Below the pieces are notes generated by a model that was not told the origin of the DNA, did no database searches, and worked only from the letters and a program-made list of their open reading frames with translations. The translations under genes and the position numbers were made by a program. This document shows, piece after piece, positions 55,119-64,000 of a DNA stretch of 64,000 bases. This DNA comes from Sulfolobus acidocaldarius SUSAZ (GTDB lineage Archaea; Thermoproteota; Thermoprotei_A; Sulfolobales; Sulfolobaceae). The number at the start of each line of letters is the position of its first letter. Within the stretch, counting starts at the first letter, position 1. The DNA lies in assembly GCA_000508305.1 (NCBI GenBank), contig CP006977.1, positions 1,892,621 through 1,956,620 of the forward strand, read 5' to 3'.

Positions 55119-57361
55119 CCTACTCGGGTAAATCCATAAAAAGATTAAACGACGATAAATTCACCACAGGAAGAAGTAACTATATTGACGATATAAAAAT
55201 ACCGTCCCTTTATGCAGGCTTTGTGAGAAGTCCACATCCCCATGCTAATATAAAGAGAATAGACGCTACCGATGCTCTCAAAGTTAACGGGATCGTGGCT
55301 GTATTTACTGGTAAGGATATCAATCCGATGTTGAAAGGTGGTGTTGGAGTACTTTCAGCATATGTAAATCCAAGTCTATTCAGATTTAAGGAGAGGAAGG
55401 CGTTTCCGGAAGATAACAAAGTAAAATATGTTGGAGAACCTGTAGCAATAGTGATTGGACAAGATAAGTATGCTGTTAGAGACGCTATAGACAAAGTAAA
55501 CGTAGAATACGAACAATTAAAACCAGTACTAAAAATGGAAGACGCTGAGAAAGATGAAGTAATAGTCCATGATGAGTTGAAAACCAACGTGTCTTATAAG
55601 ATACCGTTTAAGGCAGGAGATATTGAGAAAGCGTTTAGCCAAGCTGATAAAGTAGTGAAAGTTGAGGCAATAAATGAGAGACTAATTCCAAACCCAATGG
55701 AGCCAAGAGGTATTCTCTCAGTTTATGATGGAAATTCACTTTCAGTATGGTATTCTACACAAGTACCACACTATGCACGTAGTGAGTTTGCTAGAATTTT
55801 CGGAATACCTGAAACTAAGATAAGGGTAGCCATGCCTGATGTGGGAGGCGCATTTGGTAGTAAAGTTCACATTATGGCAGAGGAGTTAGCAGTAATTGCG
55901 TCCTCAATATTATTAAGAAGACCTGTAAGGTGGACAGCAACAAGAAGTGAGGAGATGCTAGCAAGTGAAGCTAGAAGTAATGTGTTCACTGGAGAAGTCG
56001 CAGTGAAGAAAGACGGGACTGTCTTAGGCATCAAGGGTAAACTATTGCTTGATCTAGGCGCCTACCTCACGCTAACCGCAGGAATCCAACCTACCATAAT
56101 ACCCGTAATGATACCTGGACCATACAAGGTTCGTGACCTGGAGATAGAGAGCACAGCAGTTTACACTACAACACCCCCAATAACCATGTATAGAGGAGCT
56201 AGCAGACCTGAGGCTACATATATAATTGAGAGAATAATGAGTACTGTTGCCGACGAGTTAGGTCTAGATGATGTGACAATCAGGGAAAGGAATCTTATTG
56301 ACCAATTACCATATACCAATCCATTTGGACTCAGATATGATACAGGAGACTACATAAGAGTGTTCAAAGATGGTGTAGCTAAGCTAGAATACAACGAACT
56401 AAGGAAATGGGCTCAACAAGAGAGAAGTAAAGGACATAGAGTGGGAGTTGGACTAGCATTCTACCTGGAGATATGTAGCTTCGGTCCCTGGGAGTATGGA
56501 GAGATTAAGGTAGACAATAAGGGAAATGTATTAGTGATAACTGGAACTACTCCTCATGGTCAAGGGACTGAAACTGCTATAGCCCAAATAGTTGCAGACG
56601 CATTACAAATACCCATAGAGAAAATAAGAGTTGTATGGGGAGATACTGATATTGTAGAGGGTAGTTTTGGAACATATGGTTCAAGATCATTAACTATAGG
56701 TGGCTCAGCTGCATTAAAGGTTGCTGAAAGAGTCCTAGACAAAATGAAGAAAGCTGCTGCGAGCTACTTCAACGCTGATGTACAGGAGATAAGATATGAA
56801 AATGGAGAATTCTCGGTGAAGAATGACCCAAGTAAGAAAGCAAGTTGGGATGAAGTAGCCAGCCTAGCTACAACAAAAGAACCTATAGTGGAGAAGATAT
56901 ATTATGAAAATGACGTTACATTCCCATATGGTGTTCACGTAGCTGTAGTTGAGATTGACGACTTAGGAATAGCCAGAGTTGTGGAGTACAGGGCTTATGA
57001 CGATATAGGTAAAGTCATTAACCCTGCATTGGCAGAGGCACAGATACATGGTGGAGGAGTTCAAGGTGTAGGACAAGCATTATATGAGAAGGCTATAATT
57101 AATGAAAACGGTCAACTAAGCGTAACCTATGCCGACTATTATGTTCCTACAGCTGTAGAGGCTCCAAGATTCATATCTTACTTTGCAGATAAGTCTCACC
57201 CATCCAATTACCCAACAGGAACCAAAGGTGTTGGAGAAGCTGCATTAATTGTAGGACCTGCAGCTATCATAAGGGCTATTGAAGACGCTGTAGGTGCAAG
57301 GTTTACAAAAACGCCAACTCCTCCTGAGGAAATATACAAGGCTATGATGAGTAAAAAGTGA
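55115..57361 (+). CDS. cutA: Glyceraldehyde/aldehyde oxidoreductase, molybdopterin large subunit
   Basis: 748 residues. Moco-binding motifs G-G-A-F-G-S-K near residue 247 and [10 protein letters not shown] near 352; catalytic Glu in K-G-V-G-E-A-A near 710. The C-S-F-R loop of real CO dehydrogenase is missing, consistent with an aldehyde oxidoreductase. It is distinct from the second molybdenum hydroxylase at 31301-33628, and the two differ in whether the FAD and Fe-S parts are fused. The enzyme should oxidise D-glyceraldehyde and other aldehydes to acids. Confidence 0.92.
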   Translation: MTYSGKSIKRLNDDKFTTGRSNYIDDIKIPSLYAGFVRSPHPHANIKRIDATDALKVNGIVAVFTGKDINPMLKGGVGVLSAYVNPSLFRFKERKAFPEDNKVKYVGEPVAIVIGQDKYAVRDAIDKVNVEYEQLKPVLKMEDAEKDEVIVHDELKTNVSYKIPFKAGDIEKAFSQADKVVKVEAINERLIPNPMEPRGILSVYDGNSLSVWYSTQVPHYARSEFARIFGIPETKIRVAMPDVGGAFGSKVHIMAEELAVIASSILLRRPVRWTATRSEEMLASEARSNVFTGEVAVKKDGTVLGIKGKLLLDLGAYLTLTAGIQPTIIPVMIPGPYKVRDLEIESTAVYTTTPPITMYRGASRPEATYIIERIMSTVADELGLDDVTIRERNLIDQLPYTNPFGLRYDTGDYIRVFKDGVAKLEYNELRKWAQQERSKGHRVGVGLAFYLEICSFGPWEYGEIKVDNKGNVLVITGTTPHGQGTETAIAQIVADALQIPIEKIRVVWGDTDIVEGSFGTYGSRSLTIGGSAALKVAERVLDKMKKAAASYFNADVQEIRYENGEFSVKNDPSKKASWDEVASLATTKEPIVEKIYYENDVTFPYGVHVAVVEIDDLGIARVVEYRAYDDIGKVINPALAEAQIHGGGVQGVGQALYEKAIINENGQLSVTYADYYVPTAVEAPRFISYFADKSHPSNYPTGTKGVGEAALIVGPAAIIRAIEDAVGARFTKTPTPPEEIYKAMMSKK

Positions 57362-57601
57362 AAATTTCTTTCTCGCGCTTTTTTCCCATCCTTCTTTATT
57401 TTCGCTTATAACACTGTTATATGACTTTATTTCCTTTTCAGACTTCTAACCACTTATTTGCATAAAAAGAATCCAAATTTACTTTTCAACATAACCTTGT
57501 CTAAAATCAGGCTTTATGTTAAAGTTCTATTCTCTTACCAATATAACAATAATTTGAAATAATTCTTCTCTTTGATTTACTCCTAATTGATAATGAAAAC
57601 A

Positions 57602-57609
57602 CTTAAATA
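57602..57609 (+). promoter_or_regulatory. TATA box of the sulerythrin operon
   Basis: CTTAAATA is centred about 33 bp upstream of the ATG at 57639, which would leave a leader of only a few bases. It supports the ATG over the TTG at 57630. Confidence 0.5.
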
Positions 57610-57638
57610 GTCTCCATCATCATATATTATTGATTCTT

Positions 57639-58073
57639 ATGGCGGACATAAAAAATAGTAAAACTGCAGAAAACTTAAGACACGCATTTATGGGAGAAGC
57701 AATGGCAAACAGGAGATACCTATTCTTCGCTAAGACTGCTGATGAAGAAGGATATCCTGAACTAGCTCAGCTAATGAGAAGCATAGCTGAGGGTGAAACA
57801 GCCCACGCATTTGGACATTTAGACTACATAAAGCAAGGAGGAATTGGTGATCCAGCTACAGATAAACCAATAAGGACATTAGAAGAAATGTTGCAATCTG
57901 CAATAGCTGGAGAAACCTACGAATGGACACAAATGTACCCTGGTTATGCAAAGCAAGCTAGAGAGGAAGGATTTGAAGACGTTGCAGAATGGTTCGAGAC
58001 TTTAGCAAGAGCAGAGAAGAGCCACGCAGAGAAATTCACTAAGGCTTTAGAGTTACTCAAGGGAGGCAAGTAA
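57639..58073 (+). CDS. Sulerythrin-type rubrerythrin (no rubredoxin domain)
   Basis: 144 residues from ATG MADIKNSKTAEN; a TTG three codons upstream is less likely. It is a four-helix ferritin-like protein with metal-ligand helices M-G-E-A-M-A-N, A-E-G-E-T-A-H, I-A-G-E-T-Y-E-W and R-A-E-K-S-H. It lacks the C-terminal rubredoxin domain of normal rubrerythrins, as in sulerythrin of Sulfolobus tokodaii, whose sequence it closely resembles. It probably reduces peroxide at a dimetal centre and needs an external electron donor; the adjacent Fe-S protein is the obvious candidate. Its stop overlaps the next gene's ATG by one base (TAATG). Confidence 0.93.
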   Translation: MADIKNSKTAENLRHAFMGEAMANRRYLFFAKTADEEGYPELAQLMRSIAEGETAHAFGHLDYIKQGGIGDPATDKPIRTLEEMLQSAIAGETYEWTQMYPGYAKQAREEGFEDVAEWFETLARAEKSHAEKFTKALELLKGGK

Positions 58074-59266
58074 TGTATACTTTAAATCCAAGTAATCCTT
58101 CTTTTTTTAATTCTGAGAAGTTATACTCTGAATTCGTTAGGCAAGTAACAGTTTGTCACGGCTGTAGAATGTGTGTAAACTATTGTGATTCCTTCCCTGT
58201 TTTATTTAAAAAAATTGACAGTAAAGAACAGGACTTAAACAAGCTTACCCTAGATGACTTATTTGATGTTGCGTCAAAGTGTTTTCACTGTAAACTTTGC
58301 TATGTGAATTGCCCCTATATCCCTCCCCATGAATTCAACATGGATTTCCCTAGTCTAATGGAATGGGCGTGGTTATATTATAAGAGCAAGACTGGACTTA
58401 GAATTAAAGATTACATGTTTGAAATGTTAGATGCAACCAACTTAGCTAGACCTTTGGTAAAGCATTTAATGCAAAAAGGAAAAGAAGTTCTTGGACTACA
58501 CAAAGACGCCCCCACTTTGCCCGTTTCTGAAAAAGGTTTGAAGGAAAAAGTCAAACCCAAGAAGATAGAAAATCCCAAGGCTAAAGTTGCACTGTTCACT
58601 ACTTGCCTTGTAGATAACTTCTTTACAGATATAGGTGAAGATCTAATAGAAGTCTATAACTCTTTAGGTATAGAAGTTATAATACCAAACTTTTTGTGTT
58701 GCGGTGCTCCCATGCTTGATGCAGGAGATGTTAACAGACTGAAGAAGAATGCAGAACATAATATGAAATTAATTGAAGAGCTTATAAATAAGGGCTATGA
58801 CATTGTTGTACCTATCCCTACATGTGCTTTGATGATCAAAGAATACCATAGGGTTCTTGATAAAAAAGTACCTAAAGTTTATGACTCTATTGAGTATCTA
58901 CAAAAGCTGAAAAATGAAGGCAAAATTGAATTAAATGCCAAATTTGACAAGACCATATACTATCATCCACCTTGCCATTTAAAGTACTTGCAGGTTGGTT
59001 TGCCAGGACCTCGATTACTTAGAACTCTAGGAGCCAAGGTTGAGATATCAAATAAGGGCTGTTCAGGTATTGACGGAGGATGGGGTTTAAGGAATTACAA
59101 TACAGCTAGGAGAGTTGGAAGTAAAATGATGGAATCATTTAAGCAAAGTAAAGCTGACGTATTCATGACTGAGTGCCCACTTGCTGGGCTTCAAATTGAA
59201 AAAGCCTCTAATAAGAGGCCATTACATCCTATACAGTTATTAAAGGAGGCGATGAAAAACGGTTAA
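58073..59266 (+). CDS. HdrD/GlpC-like (Fe-S)-binding oxidoreductase with CCG domains
   Basis: 397 residues. Two [4Fe-4S] motifs at the N-terminus, C-H-G-C-R-M-C-V-N-Y-C and C-F-H-C-K-L-C-Y-V-N-C-P, then two cysteine-rich CCG-type domains: F-L-C-C-G-A-P near residue 205 and a second one, H-P-P-C-H-L then G-C-S-G near 300-325, where the second Cys of the CCG is replaced by Ser. This layout is that of GlpC and the HdrD family. In many genomes such a gene lies between rubrerythrin and DUF3501, as here, and it may carry electrons to the rubrerythrin. It ends with MKNG and a stop at an A5 run where the DUF3501 frame takes over. Confidence 0.88.
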   Translation: MYTLNPSNPSFFNSEKLYSEFVRQVTVCHGCRMCVNYCDSFPVLFKKIDSKEQDLNKLTLDDLFDVASKCFHCKLCYVNCPYIPPHEFNMDFPSLMEWAWLYYKSKTGLRIKDYMFEMLDATNLARPLVKHLMQKGKEVLGLHKDAPTLPVSEKGLKEKVKPKKIENPKAKVALFTTCLVDNFFTDIGEDLIEVYNSLGIEVIIPNFLCCGAPMLDAGDVNRLKKNAEHNMKLIEELINKGYDIVVPIPTCALMIKEYHRVLDKKVPKVYDSIEYLQKLKNEGKIELNAKFDKTIYYHPPCHLKYLQVGLPGPRLLRTLGAKVEISNKGCSGIDGGWGLRNYNTARRVGSKMMESFKQSKADVFMTECPLAGLQIEKASNKRPLHPIQLLKEAMKNG

Positions 59267-59837
59267 GTTAAGTGTAGAAGAATTCCTCCCATGGAAAGAG
59301 TATGAAAAGGTAAGAAAAGACAGAGTTAAAAGAATAGTTGAAATAAAGAAAATAAGAAGAGTAAGTTTAGGAGAGAGACTATCACTACTATTTGAGAACA
59401 GAGACACAGTAGCGCACCAAATACAGGAGATGATATATCTAGATAAGTTATATAAGAAAGAGGATATTCTCAGGGAAATACAGGTCTACTCTACACTCCT
59501 ACCATGCAACGGAAAACTTAAAGCTACACTATATATACATGCGTATGACTTCAAGGACTTAGACTGGGTATTCGACAATCTAGGTGGAATTTATAATGAG
59601 GTTTACCTGAAAGTGGGAAGTAAATTAATACAAGGGGAGCCTGAGGGAGGAAGGGAACAAGGTAGAGAGTTCTCAACAGTTCAATACCTAATTTTTGATC
59701 TTCAGGGAGAAAAGAGCACAGATATGGAGTTACAAGTACTTCACAAGAACTACAAATACACAGTGAAACTGGATAAGAAACTGGCAGAGGACTTGATTAA
59801 AGACGCCTATGAAGTTTGTGAACAAGTTATAGGTTAA
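59256..59837 (+). CDS. DUF3501 family protein; conserved N-terminus has no standard start codon
   Basis: The first usable ATG in frame is at 59430 (135 residues), but DUF3501 similarity continues upstream: the frame reads V-K-L-S-V-E-E-F-L-P-W-K-E-Y-E-K-V-R from about 59262 and then L-L-F-E-N-R-D-T-V just before the ATG. Between the in-frame TGA at 59253-59255 and 59430 there is no ATG, GTG or TTG. The ATG of the upstream gene at 59252 is one base out of frame across an A5 run (59255-59259); four As would join them and give M-K-T-V-K-L-S. So either the run slips, the start is non-standard, or the sequence has one extra A. DUF3501 is a regular partner of rubrerythrin and GlpC-like genes. Function unknown. 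Confidence 0.75.
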   Translation, partial: KTVKLSVEEFLPWKEYEKVRKDRVKRIVEIKKIRRVSLGERLSLLFENRDTVAHQIQEMIYLDKLYKKEDILREIQVYSTLLPCNGKLKATLYIHAYDFKDLDWVFDNLGGIYNEVYLKVGSKLIQGEPEGGREQGREFSTVQYLIFDLQGEKSTDMELQVLHKNYKYTVKLDKKLAEDLIKDAYEVCEQVIG

Positions 59838-60206
<369 letters not shown>

Positions 60207-60629
60207 TTAGATAATTTCTTTAAAAGATAGTAGGGCTGAAGAATCTGAGTATAATGTAATAATCTCTGACCTAACCTGATTTATCTCAGATGTTGATTTA
60301 ACATTTCTATCCGTTATCTTCTTAAGCAAACTTTCTAGTTTCTTATTAACTTCTATCCTTCTAATACCTAATTCGTGTAATAGACCGTAGACCAGAGACT
60401 TCATAACAGAATTTACTTTACACTCTTCAACCTCACCTTCATTCCCTAGCTTAACTAAGAACTCGGAGTGAAACAGTATGTTCTCATTGGTTATAGTTAG
60501 ATAGTGAGGCTTCTCACTGAAGTCAATTCTAACATAATAGGAACCATTTTCACAGATTAACCTATAGACGTCGACATCGTCCTTGGGGAAGTCAGAGGGT
60601 AGTTCAGATACTGCGAAATTACATACCAT
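60207..60629 (-). CDS. Hypothetical soluble protein
   Basis: 140 residues. The N-terminal half is beta-rich (V-D-V-Y-R-L-I-C-E-N-G-S-Y-Y-V-R-I-D-F) and the C-terminal half helical (L-E-S-L-L-K-K-I-T-D-R onward). Codon use is like the neighbours and the amino-acid mix is normal, so it is probably real. No family recognised. It is divergent from the AIR-synthase-like gene with a 115-bp gap. Confidence 0.6.
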   Translation of the reverse strand: MVCNFAVSELPSDFPKDDVDVYRLICENGSYYVRIDFSEKPHYLTITNENILFHSEFLVKLGNEGEVEECKVNSVMKSLVYGLLHELGIRRIEVNKKLESLLKKITDRNVKSTSEINQVRSEIITLYSDSSALLSFKEII

Positions 60630-60713
60630 AGAATCACATTAGAGAAGAATATTATAAAAAATATAATCAATACACTTAAACGGTAACTTACTGTTAAATT
60701 TGAGAGGATATAA

Positions 60714-60725
60714 CGATTTAAATAA
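60714..60725 (+). promoter_or_regulatory. TATA box of the AIR-synthase-like gene
   Basis: GATTTAAATAAT is centred about 25-26 bp upstream of the ATG at 60745, consistent with a leaderless transcript. Confidence 0.5.
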
Positions 60726-60744
60726 TAATTATAAATTATAAGGC

Positions 60745-61770
60745 ATGAGATTAGGAAAGATAGACGCAAAAGTATTCTCCAGTGTGATCTATCCGCATCT
60801 GGGTAAGATAAGAGAGGAAGTTATAGTACCACCACAGAATGGTGTAGATACAGGCGTAATAGACCTGAATGACGGAAGGGTTTTAGTAGTTAAAACGGAT
60901 CCCGTATTTATTGTACCTCAACTTGGATTCAGAAAATCAGCCTGGTTTGCAGTCCACATCTTAGCGAGTGATGTAATGACATCAGGAATTCCGCCACAGT
61001 ATGCGTTAATTGATCTTAATCTTCCGCCCAGTATAAAAGACGATGAATTTCAAGATATGTGGGTAGGGATGCATGAGGCTATGAAAGAAATAGGGGTAAT
61101 GGTAGTTGGTGGGCACACAGGTGTATACGAGGGCACAGATTATCCCATGATTGGAGGCTTTTCGATGTTAGGTATCGGAAGTAAAGAAACTGTCGGAATG
61201 CCATCAAAGGTTAGGGTAGGCGATGATGTAATAATGACTAAGGGACCGGCAATTGAGGCAGTAGCGTTGTTGACCAATCTACATCCAGAGTATTTTAAAC
61301 AGAGAATCAGTAGCAAAGAACTCTTCGAAGATGCCTACAACTTATACTGGGAGATGAGTTGTTGGAAGGATGGACTTATAGCTTCAAAGATTGGTATCCA
61401 CTTAATGCATGACGCTACTGAAGGAGGAGTTTATGGAGCATTAAATGAAATAGCAAAGGTCACGAACAAGATGATAAAGATATATGAGAGTAGATTATTC
61501 ATTAGACCCAGCGTTAGGGAAATAACCAGAATAGTGGAGATTGATCCATGGTCATCAATAAGTGAAGGTACCATGATTATTATAAGTGATAAGGGGGAGG
61601 AGATAAAGAGAGAGCTCATTCAAAATAGAATAGAGGCTGAAATTATTGGAAAGATTGATAATGGCGAGGGAGTTGAATTGGTAGGTAAGGATGGGGCCAA
61701 GAGAAAAGTAAATCCACCTGAAGAGGATCCGTTCTGGAGAGCCTTCTTCAAGCTATCTAAGGAAATGTGA
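60745..61770 (+). CDS. AIR synthase-related protein (HypE-like, no C-terminal Cys)
   Basis: 341 residues with a PurM-type two-domain ATP-binding fold: D-T-G-V-I-D-L-N-D and V-V-K-T-D-P-V near the N-terminus, [21 protein letters not shown] near residue 120, and [12 protein letters not shown] near 225. These match HypE and its relatives. The conserved C-terminal P-R-x-C tail that HypE uses for thiocarboxamide transfer is absent (the protein ends K-L-S-K-E-M), and no hydrogenase gene is in the window. It likely phosphorylates a different small molecule. It is the second PurM-superfamily protein here, besides the SelD-like one. Confidence 0.85.
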   Translation: MRLGKIDAKVFSSVIYPHLGKIREEVIVPPQNGVDTGVIDLNDGRVLVVKTDPVFIVPQLGFRKSAWFAVHILASDVMTSGIPPQYALIDLNLPPSIKDDEFQDMWVGMHEAMKEIGVMVVGGHTGVYEGTDYPMIGGFSMLGIGSKETVGMPSKVRVGDDVIMTKGPAIEAVALLTNLHPEYFKQRISSKELFEDAYNLYWEMSCWKDGLIASKIGIHLMHDATEGGVYGALNEIAKVTNKMIKIYESRLFIRPSVREITRIVEIDPWSSISEGTMIIISDKGEEIKRELIQNRIEAEIIGKIDNGEGVELVGKDGAKRKVNPPEEDPFWRAFFKLSKEM

Positions 61771-61835
61771 AATATTATCTAGAAGAAAAGAGAAAAAATA
61801 AAAAATCTTGGTTACTTTTAAAACATTTTTTCCAT

Positions 61836-64000
61836 TTACCTTCTCCTACTAATAAATATAGCAACTATTCCTAATGCCAGTGCTATAATAGCAGCTATTA
61901 ACGCTCCAGTAGCAATTGAGGATTGAGAGGACAATCTCGAGTCAAGTGTACTGGATACTGACTGTAAATTGCTATTTAGGGTGTTAGACACCGACTGAAT
62001 CTCGCTGTGAGCAGATTGTAGACCTTGATTTAATTGGTTACTAAATGTTACATATGTTGATGTCTTATTGAATAACCCTGTAGTTTGCTGAGCAACAACA
62101 GCCAATGTATAAGTACCGTCGGGATATTTTGTGGTATTAAGTTGATAGCTAAATGTTCCACTACCACTAAATGTGGTCAACAACTGATTATCTAGGTATA
62201 GACTCACTTGCGATACTTGACTACCTGAGACTGTTATACCAATATTTACTGTACCAGTTAGATTACCTGAGGGAACACTTATTTGAATCGTGGGAAGGGC
62301 TGGCGAGACACTGAGAATATTAGAATTTATCTCTGAACTGATCTTGGAGTTAGTTAAGTCTGCACTATTAACGGTTGTGGATATTAGGTTAATATTGCTG
62401 TTTACCGCATTTATTGAGGCAACCTGTGAATTTACAATTGTAATATTGGCATTCTCGATGGTTATGGATGACACATTAGAGCCCACTAGCATAAAGTTAC
62501 CATTTGATAGAACTACGTTCTGGAGAACATTACTTCCTAAAATGGAGTAACCCGTTATATTTACGTTTCTTAAAACCATATTGTATAATTCCACGTTCGA
62601 TAGGGTCTGATTTTCAATTAGTGTATATGGAGTTACATAGAAGGTATATGCAGAACTTAAGTCATTTGTTGTAGGCACACCATCTGCAGAAACTCCTGAA
62701 ATCAGTATCTGGAATGGACCTGTGAAGTAAGTTAAACCTTTGAAATAGCTGAAGTTGCCTAATGAGGAAGATGATGGTAAAGTGAAATTGCCCTCCCATA
62801 GTTGAGTAGAAGGATTGTAGAATAATGGTATATTAACATTCGCACTTATACTTGAATAGTTGGAACTGAATGTCATTGGATAAACTGTAGCTGAATACAT
62901 TCCATATCTTACAGGTGTCCCATTTGGATATGTGATATTAGCATAGACGTATACTGTTTGACCTTGATATACATACTTTTGAATATTTATTTGTGGTACA
63001 CTGTACTTTGGTACAACGTAGATCTGTCCGTAAAAGAAACCTGTAAATACTTGACCCAGTGTTGACGAATTAAAACTTGCGAATAGTAATATAGTGTATA
63101 GACCAGCATTTACTTTCTGAGGAATTGGTATGTAGCCATAGTATAGACCTAATGGACTAAAAGTGACAAGTCCTTGACTCACAACTTCACCCTGCTGGTT
63201 GAGTAACTCAGCTTTTATTGTGATTCCCTGTGCTATAAAAGGATCAGGAATGTTTGTTAATGGTACTCCTTGTATTATTATTGACTGACCACTTGCAACA
63301 CCACCAGGTTCAGCAATAACTTGGGGTAGAATGAATAAGGATTGTAGATATATTCCATTAGAGAATGCTACAATACCATAAGCATTATTCACGTAAATTA
63401 GATCATCACCTACCGTTAAGTTAGCTGGTAAAGTACCTACCCATGCGGCTACATTATTAATATATACTAGAGTAATGTTAGTGAGGAATGTATATGAATT
63501 ATCTGTTATATTATAAGAGTAAACAGAGGCTTCAACTGTAAAGTTAGCAGGCGCAGGATTACCGTTAATATCTGTGACGATTGCTTCAACTGGATTTATG
63601 CCTGAATAGAATGGAGACATAGTTACTGGAGATAAGAAAGTGACGTAATAGCCTGAAAATGTCTCAGTGAAACCATAGCCACTTATTCCTTGAGAACTTC
63701 CATATACTACAACTGATAAGATTCCATTAGCAGTTGACGGAAGGGTAAACTGTCCTGTCCATAAGCGAAGGCTTGAATTATAAGTTAGAGGTATGTTAGT
63801 CACATTTCCATACAAATCCTCTAATACTGCATTAAAGCTACCTGATGAAACTACAGTTCGATTGTTGGTTATATTTGCTATTACAGTCATCGTTTCTCCC
63901 GGCATGAATGTGCTCTGAGATCCTTGTGAACCTAATAATTCAACTATGATGGATAGAGTATTATTAAGTACCGATTTATACGATTTTAAGTATTGCGCAA
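61836..64000 (-). CDS. Large surface-anchored protein, 5' end beyond window
   Basis: The frame stays open to the right edge: upstream of the ATG at 63905 the codons still read V-E-L-L-G-S-Q-G-S-Q-S-T-F-M-P-G-E-T without a stop, so that ATG is internal and at least 720 residues are visible. Several Ig-like or bacterial-surface-type beta domains with sequons come first, then a beta-solenoid stretch of x-x-N-V-x-L repeats (about residues 430-520 of the ATG-based frame), a P-D-G-T-Y-T-L domain, a coiled coil (S-E-I-Q-S-V-S-N-T-L repeats) and a final transmembrane helix with R-R-R. The layout suits an outward-facing anchored protein. The missing N-terminus could hold a protease domain such as a subtilase, which is a guess. 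Confidence 0.75.
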   Translation of the reverse strand, partial: AQYLKSYKSVLNNTLSIIVELLGSQGSQSTFMPGETMTVIANITNNRTVVSSGSFNAVLEDLYGNVTNIPLTYNSSLRLWTGQFTLPSTANGILSVVVYGSSQGISGYGFTETFSGYYVTFLSPVTMSPFYSGINPVEAIVTDINGNPAPANFTVEASVYSYNITDNSYTFLTNITLVYINNVAAWVGTLPANLTVGDDLIYVNNAYGIVAFSNGIYLQSLFILPQVIAEPGGVASGQSIIIQGVPLTNIPDPFIAQGITIKAELLNQQGEVVSQGLVTFSPLGLYYGYIPIPQKVNAGLYTILLFASFNSSTLGQVFTGFFYGQIYVVPKYSVPQINIQKYVYQGQTVYVYANITYPNGTPVRYGMYSATVYPMTFSSNYSSISANVNIPLFYNPSTQLWEGNFTLPSSSSLGNFSYFKGLTYFTGPFQILISGVSADGVPTTNDLSSAYTFYVTPYTLIENQTLSNVELYNMVLRNVNITGYSILGSNVLQNVVLSNGNFMLVGSNVSSITIENANITIVNSQVASINAVNSNINLISTTVNSADLTNSKISSEINSNILSVSPALPTIQISVPSGNLTGTVNIGITVSGSQVSQVSLYLDNQLLTTFSGSGTFSYQLNTTKYPDGTYTLAVVAQQTTGLFNKTSTYVTFSNQLNQGLQSAHSEIQSVSNTLNSNLQSVSSTLDSRLSSQSSIATGALIAAIIALALGIVAIFISRRR

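Noticed and set aside
60745-61770. Hydrogenase maturation factor HypE
   Set aside because: The C-terminal P-R-x-C motif is missing and no hydrogenase or other hyp gene is in the window.

Overview
The window reads as chromosome from a thermoacidophilic crenarchaeon of the order Sulfolobales, most likely Sulfolobus acidocaldarius. The sequence is AT-rich with AGA/AGG/ATA-heavy codon use. Genes are tightly packed and often overlap by 4 nt (ATGA). TATA boxes lie about 25-30 bp upstream of start codons, with little or no leader. Marker content fits: a complete SoxM terminal-oxidase locus (soxE, soxF-I, soxM with fused subunits I+III), a sulerythrin-type rubrerythrin, and a CutABC-like molybdenum aldehyde oxidoreductase. 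The species call comes from memory of gene content and was not checked by a search.

Region by region: (1) 1-1389 is the N-terminal part of a secreted, Asn/Ser-rich beta-solenoid protein that runs off the left edge. (2) 1.6-12.3 kb is an acyl-CoA/lipid block: two SCP2-like proteins, an acyl-CoA dehydrogenase, a fused 3-hydroxyacyl-CoA dehydrogenase/enoyl-CoA hydratase (the architecture used in the 3-hydroxypropionate/4-hydroxybutyrate cycle), an R2-like diiron oxidase, two CoxG-like SRPBCC proteins, a zinc alcohol dehydrogenase and an acyl-CoA synthetase. (3) 12.5-21.9 kb has a peroxiredoxin, indolepyruvate:ferredoxin oxidoreductase (iorAB), an operon of two thiolase-fold proteins lacking the usual catalytic residues plus two DUF35 proteins, another acyl-CoA dehydrogenase and an acetyl-CoA-synthetase-like enzyme. 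(4) 22-25.3 kb has a membrane-anchored winged-helix regulator, two exported small proteins and a ZIP transporter. (5) 25.3-33.6 kb looks like an oxidative catabolic block: flavin reductase, extradiol dioxygenase, a zinc-finger/haem-oxygenase-like protein with a small zinc protein, two tandem amidohydrolases and a two-gene molybdenum hydroxylase with a fused FAD/[2Fe-2S] subunit. (6) 34-40.7 kb has an orphan DmsB-DmsC-like fusion, four-subunit pyruvate:ferredoxin oxidoreductase, an aldo/keto reductase and a thiamine-diphosphate enzyme. (7) 40.9-50.7 kb is the SoxM respiratory locus, bracketed by two paralogous DUF1404-type membrane proteins and containing a decayed tnpB between soxE and soxM. 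(8) 50.9-57.4 kb has small regulators, a rhodanese divergent from a SelD-like protein, and the cutB-cutC-cutA operon. (9) 57.6-59.8 kb is a sulerythrin / Fe-S oxidoreductase / DUF3501 operon in which DUF3501 has no usable start codon for its conserved N-terminus. (10) 60-64 kb has a hypothetical gene, an AIR-synthase-family protein and a large surface protein whose 5' end lies beyond the right edge.

Metabolically, the genes link CoA-thioester oxidation and synthesis, 2-oxoacid:ferredoxin oxidoreductases, molybdenum hydroxylases and a quinol-oxidising, copper-protein-containing respiratory chain. The least explained items are the DUF3501 frame junction, the residue-degenerate thiolase pair with DUF35 partners, the SelD-like protein beside a rhodanese, and the zinc-finger/haem-oxygenase-like gene pair.
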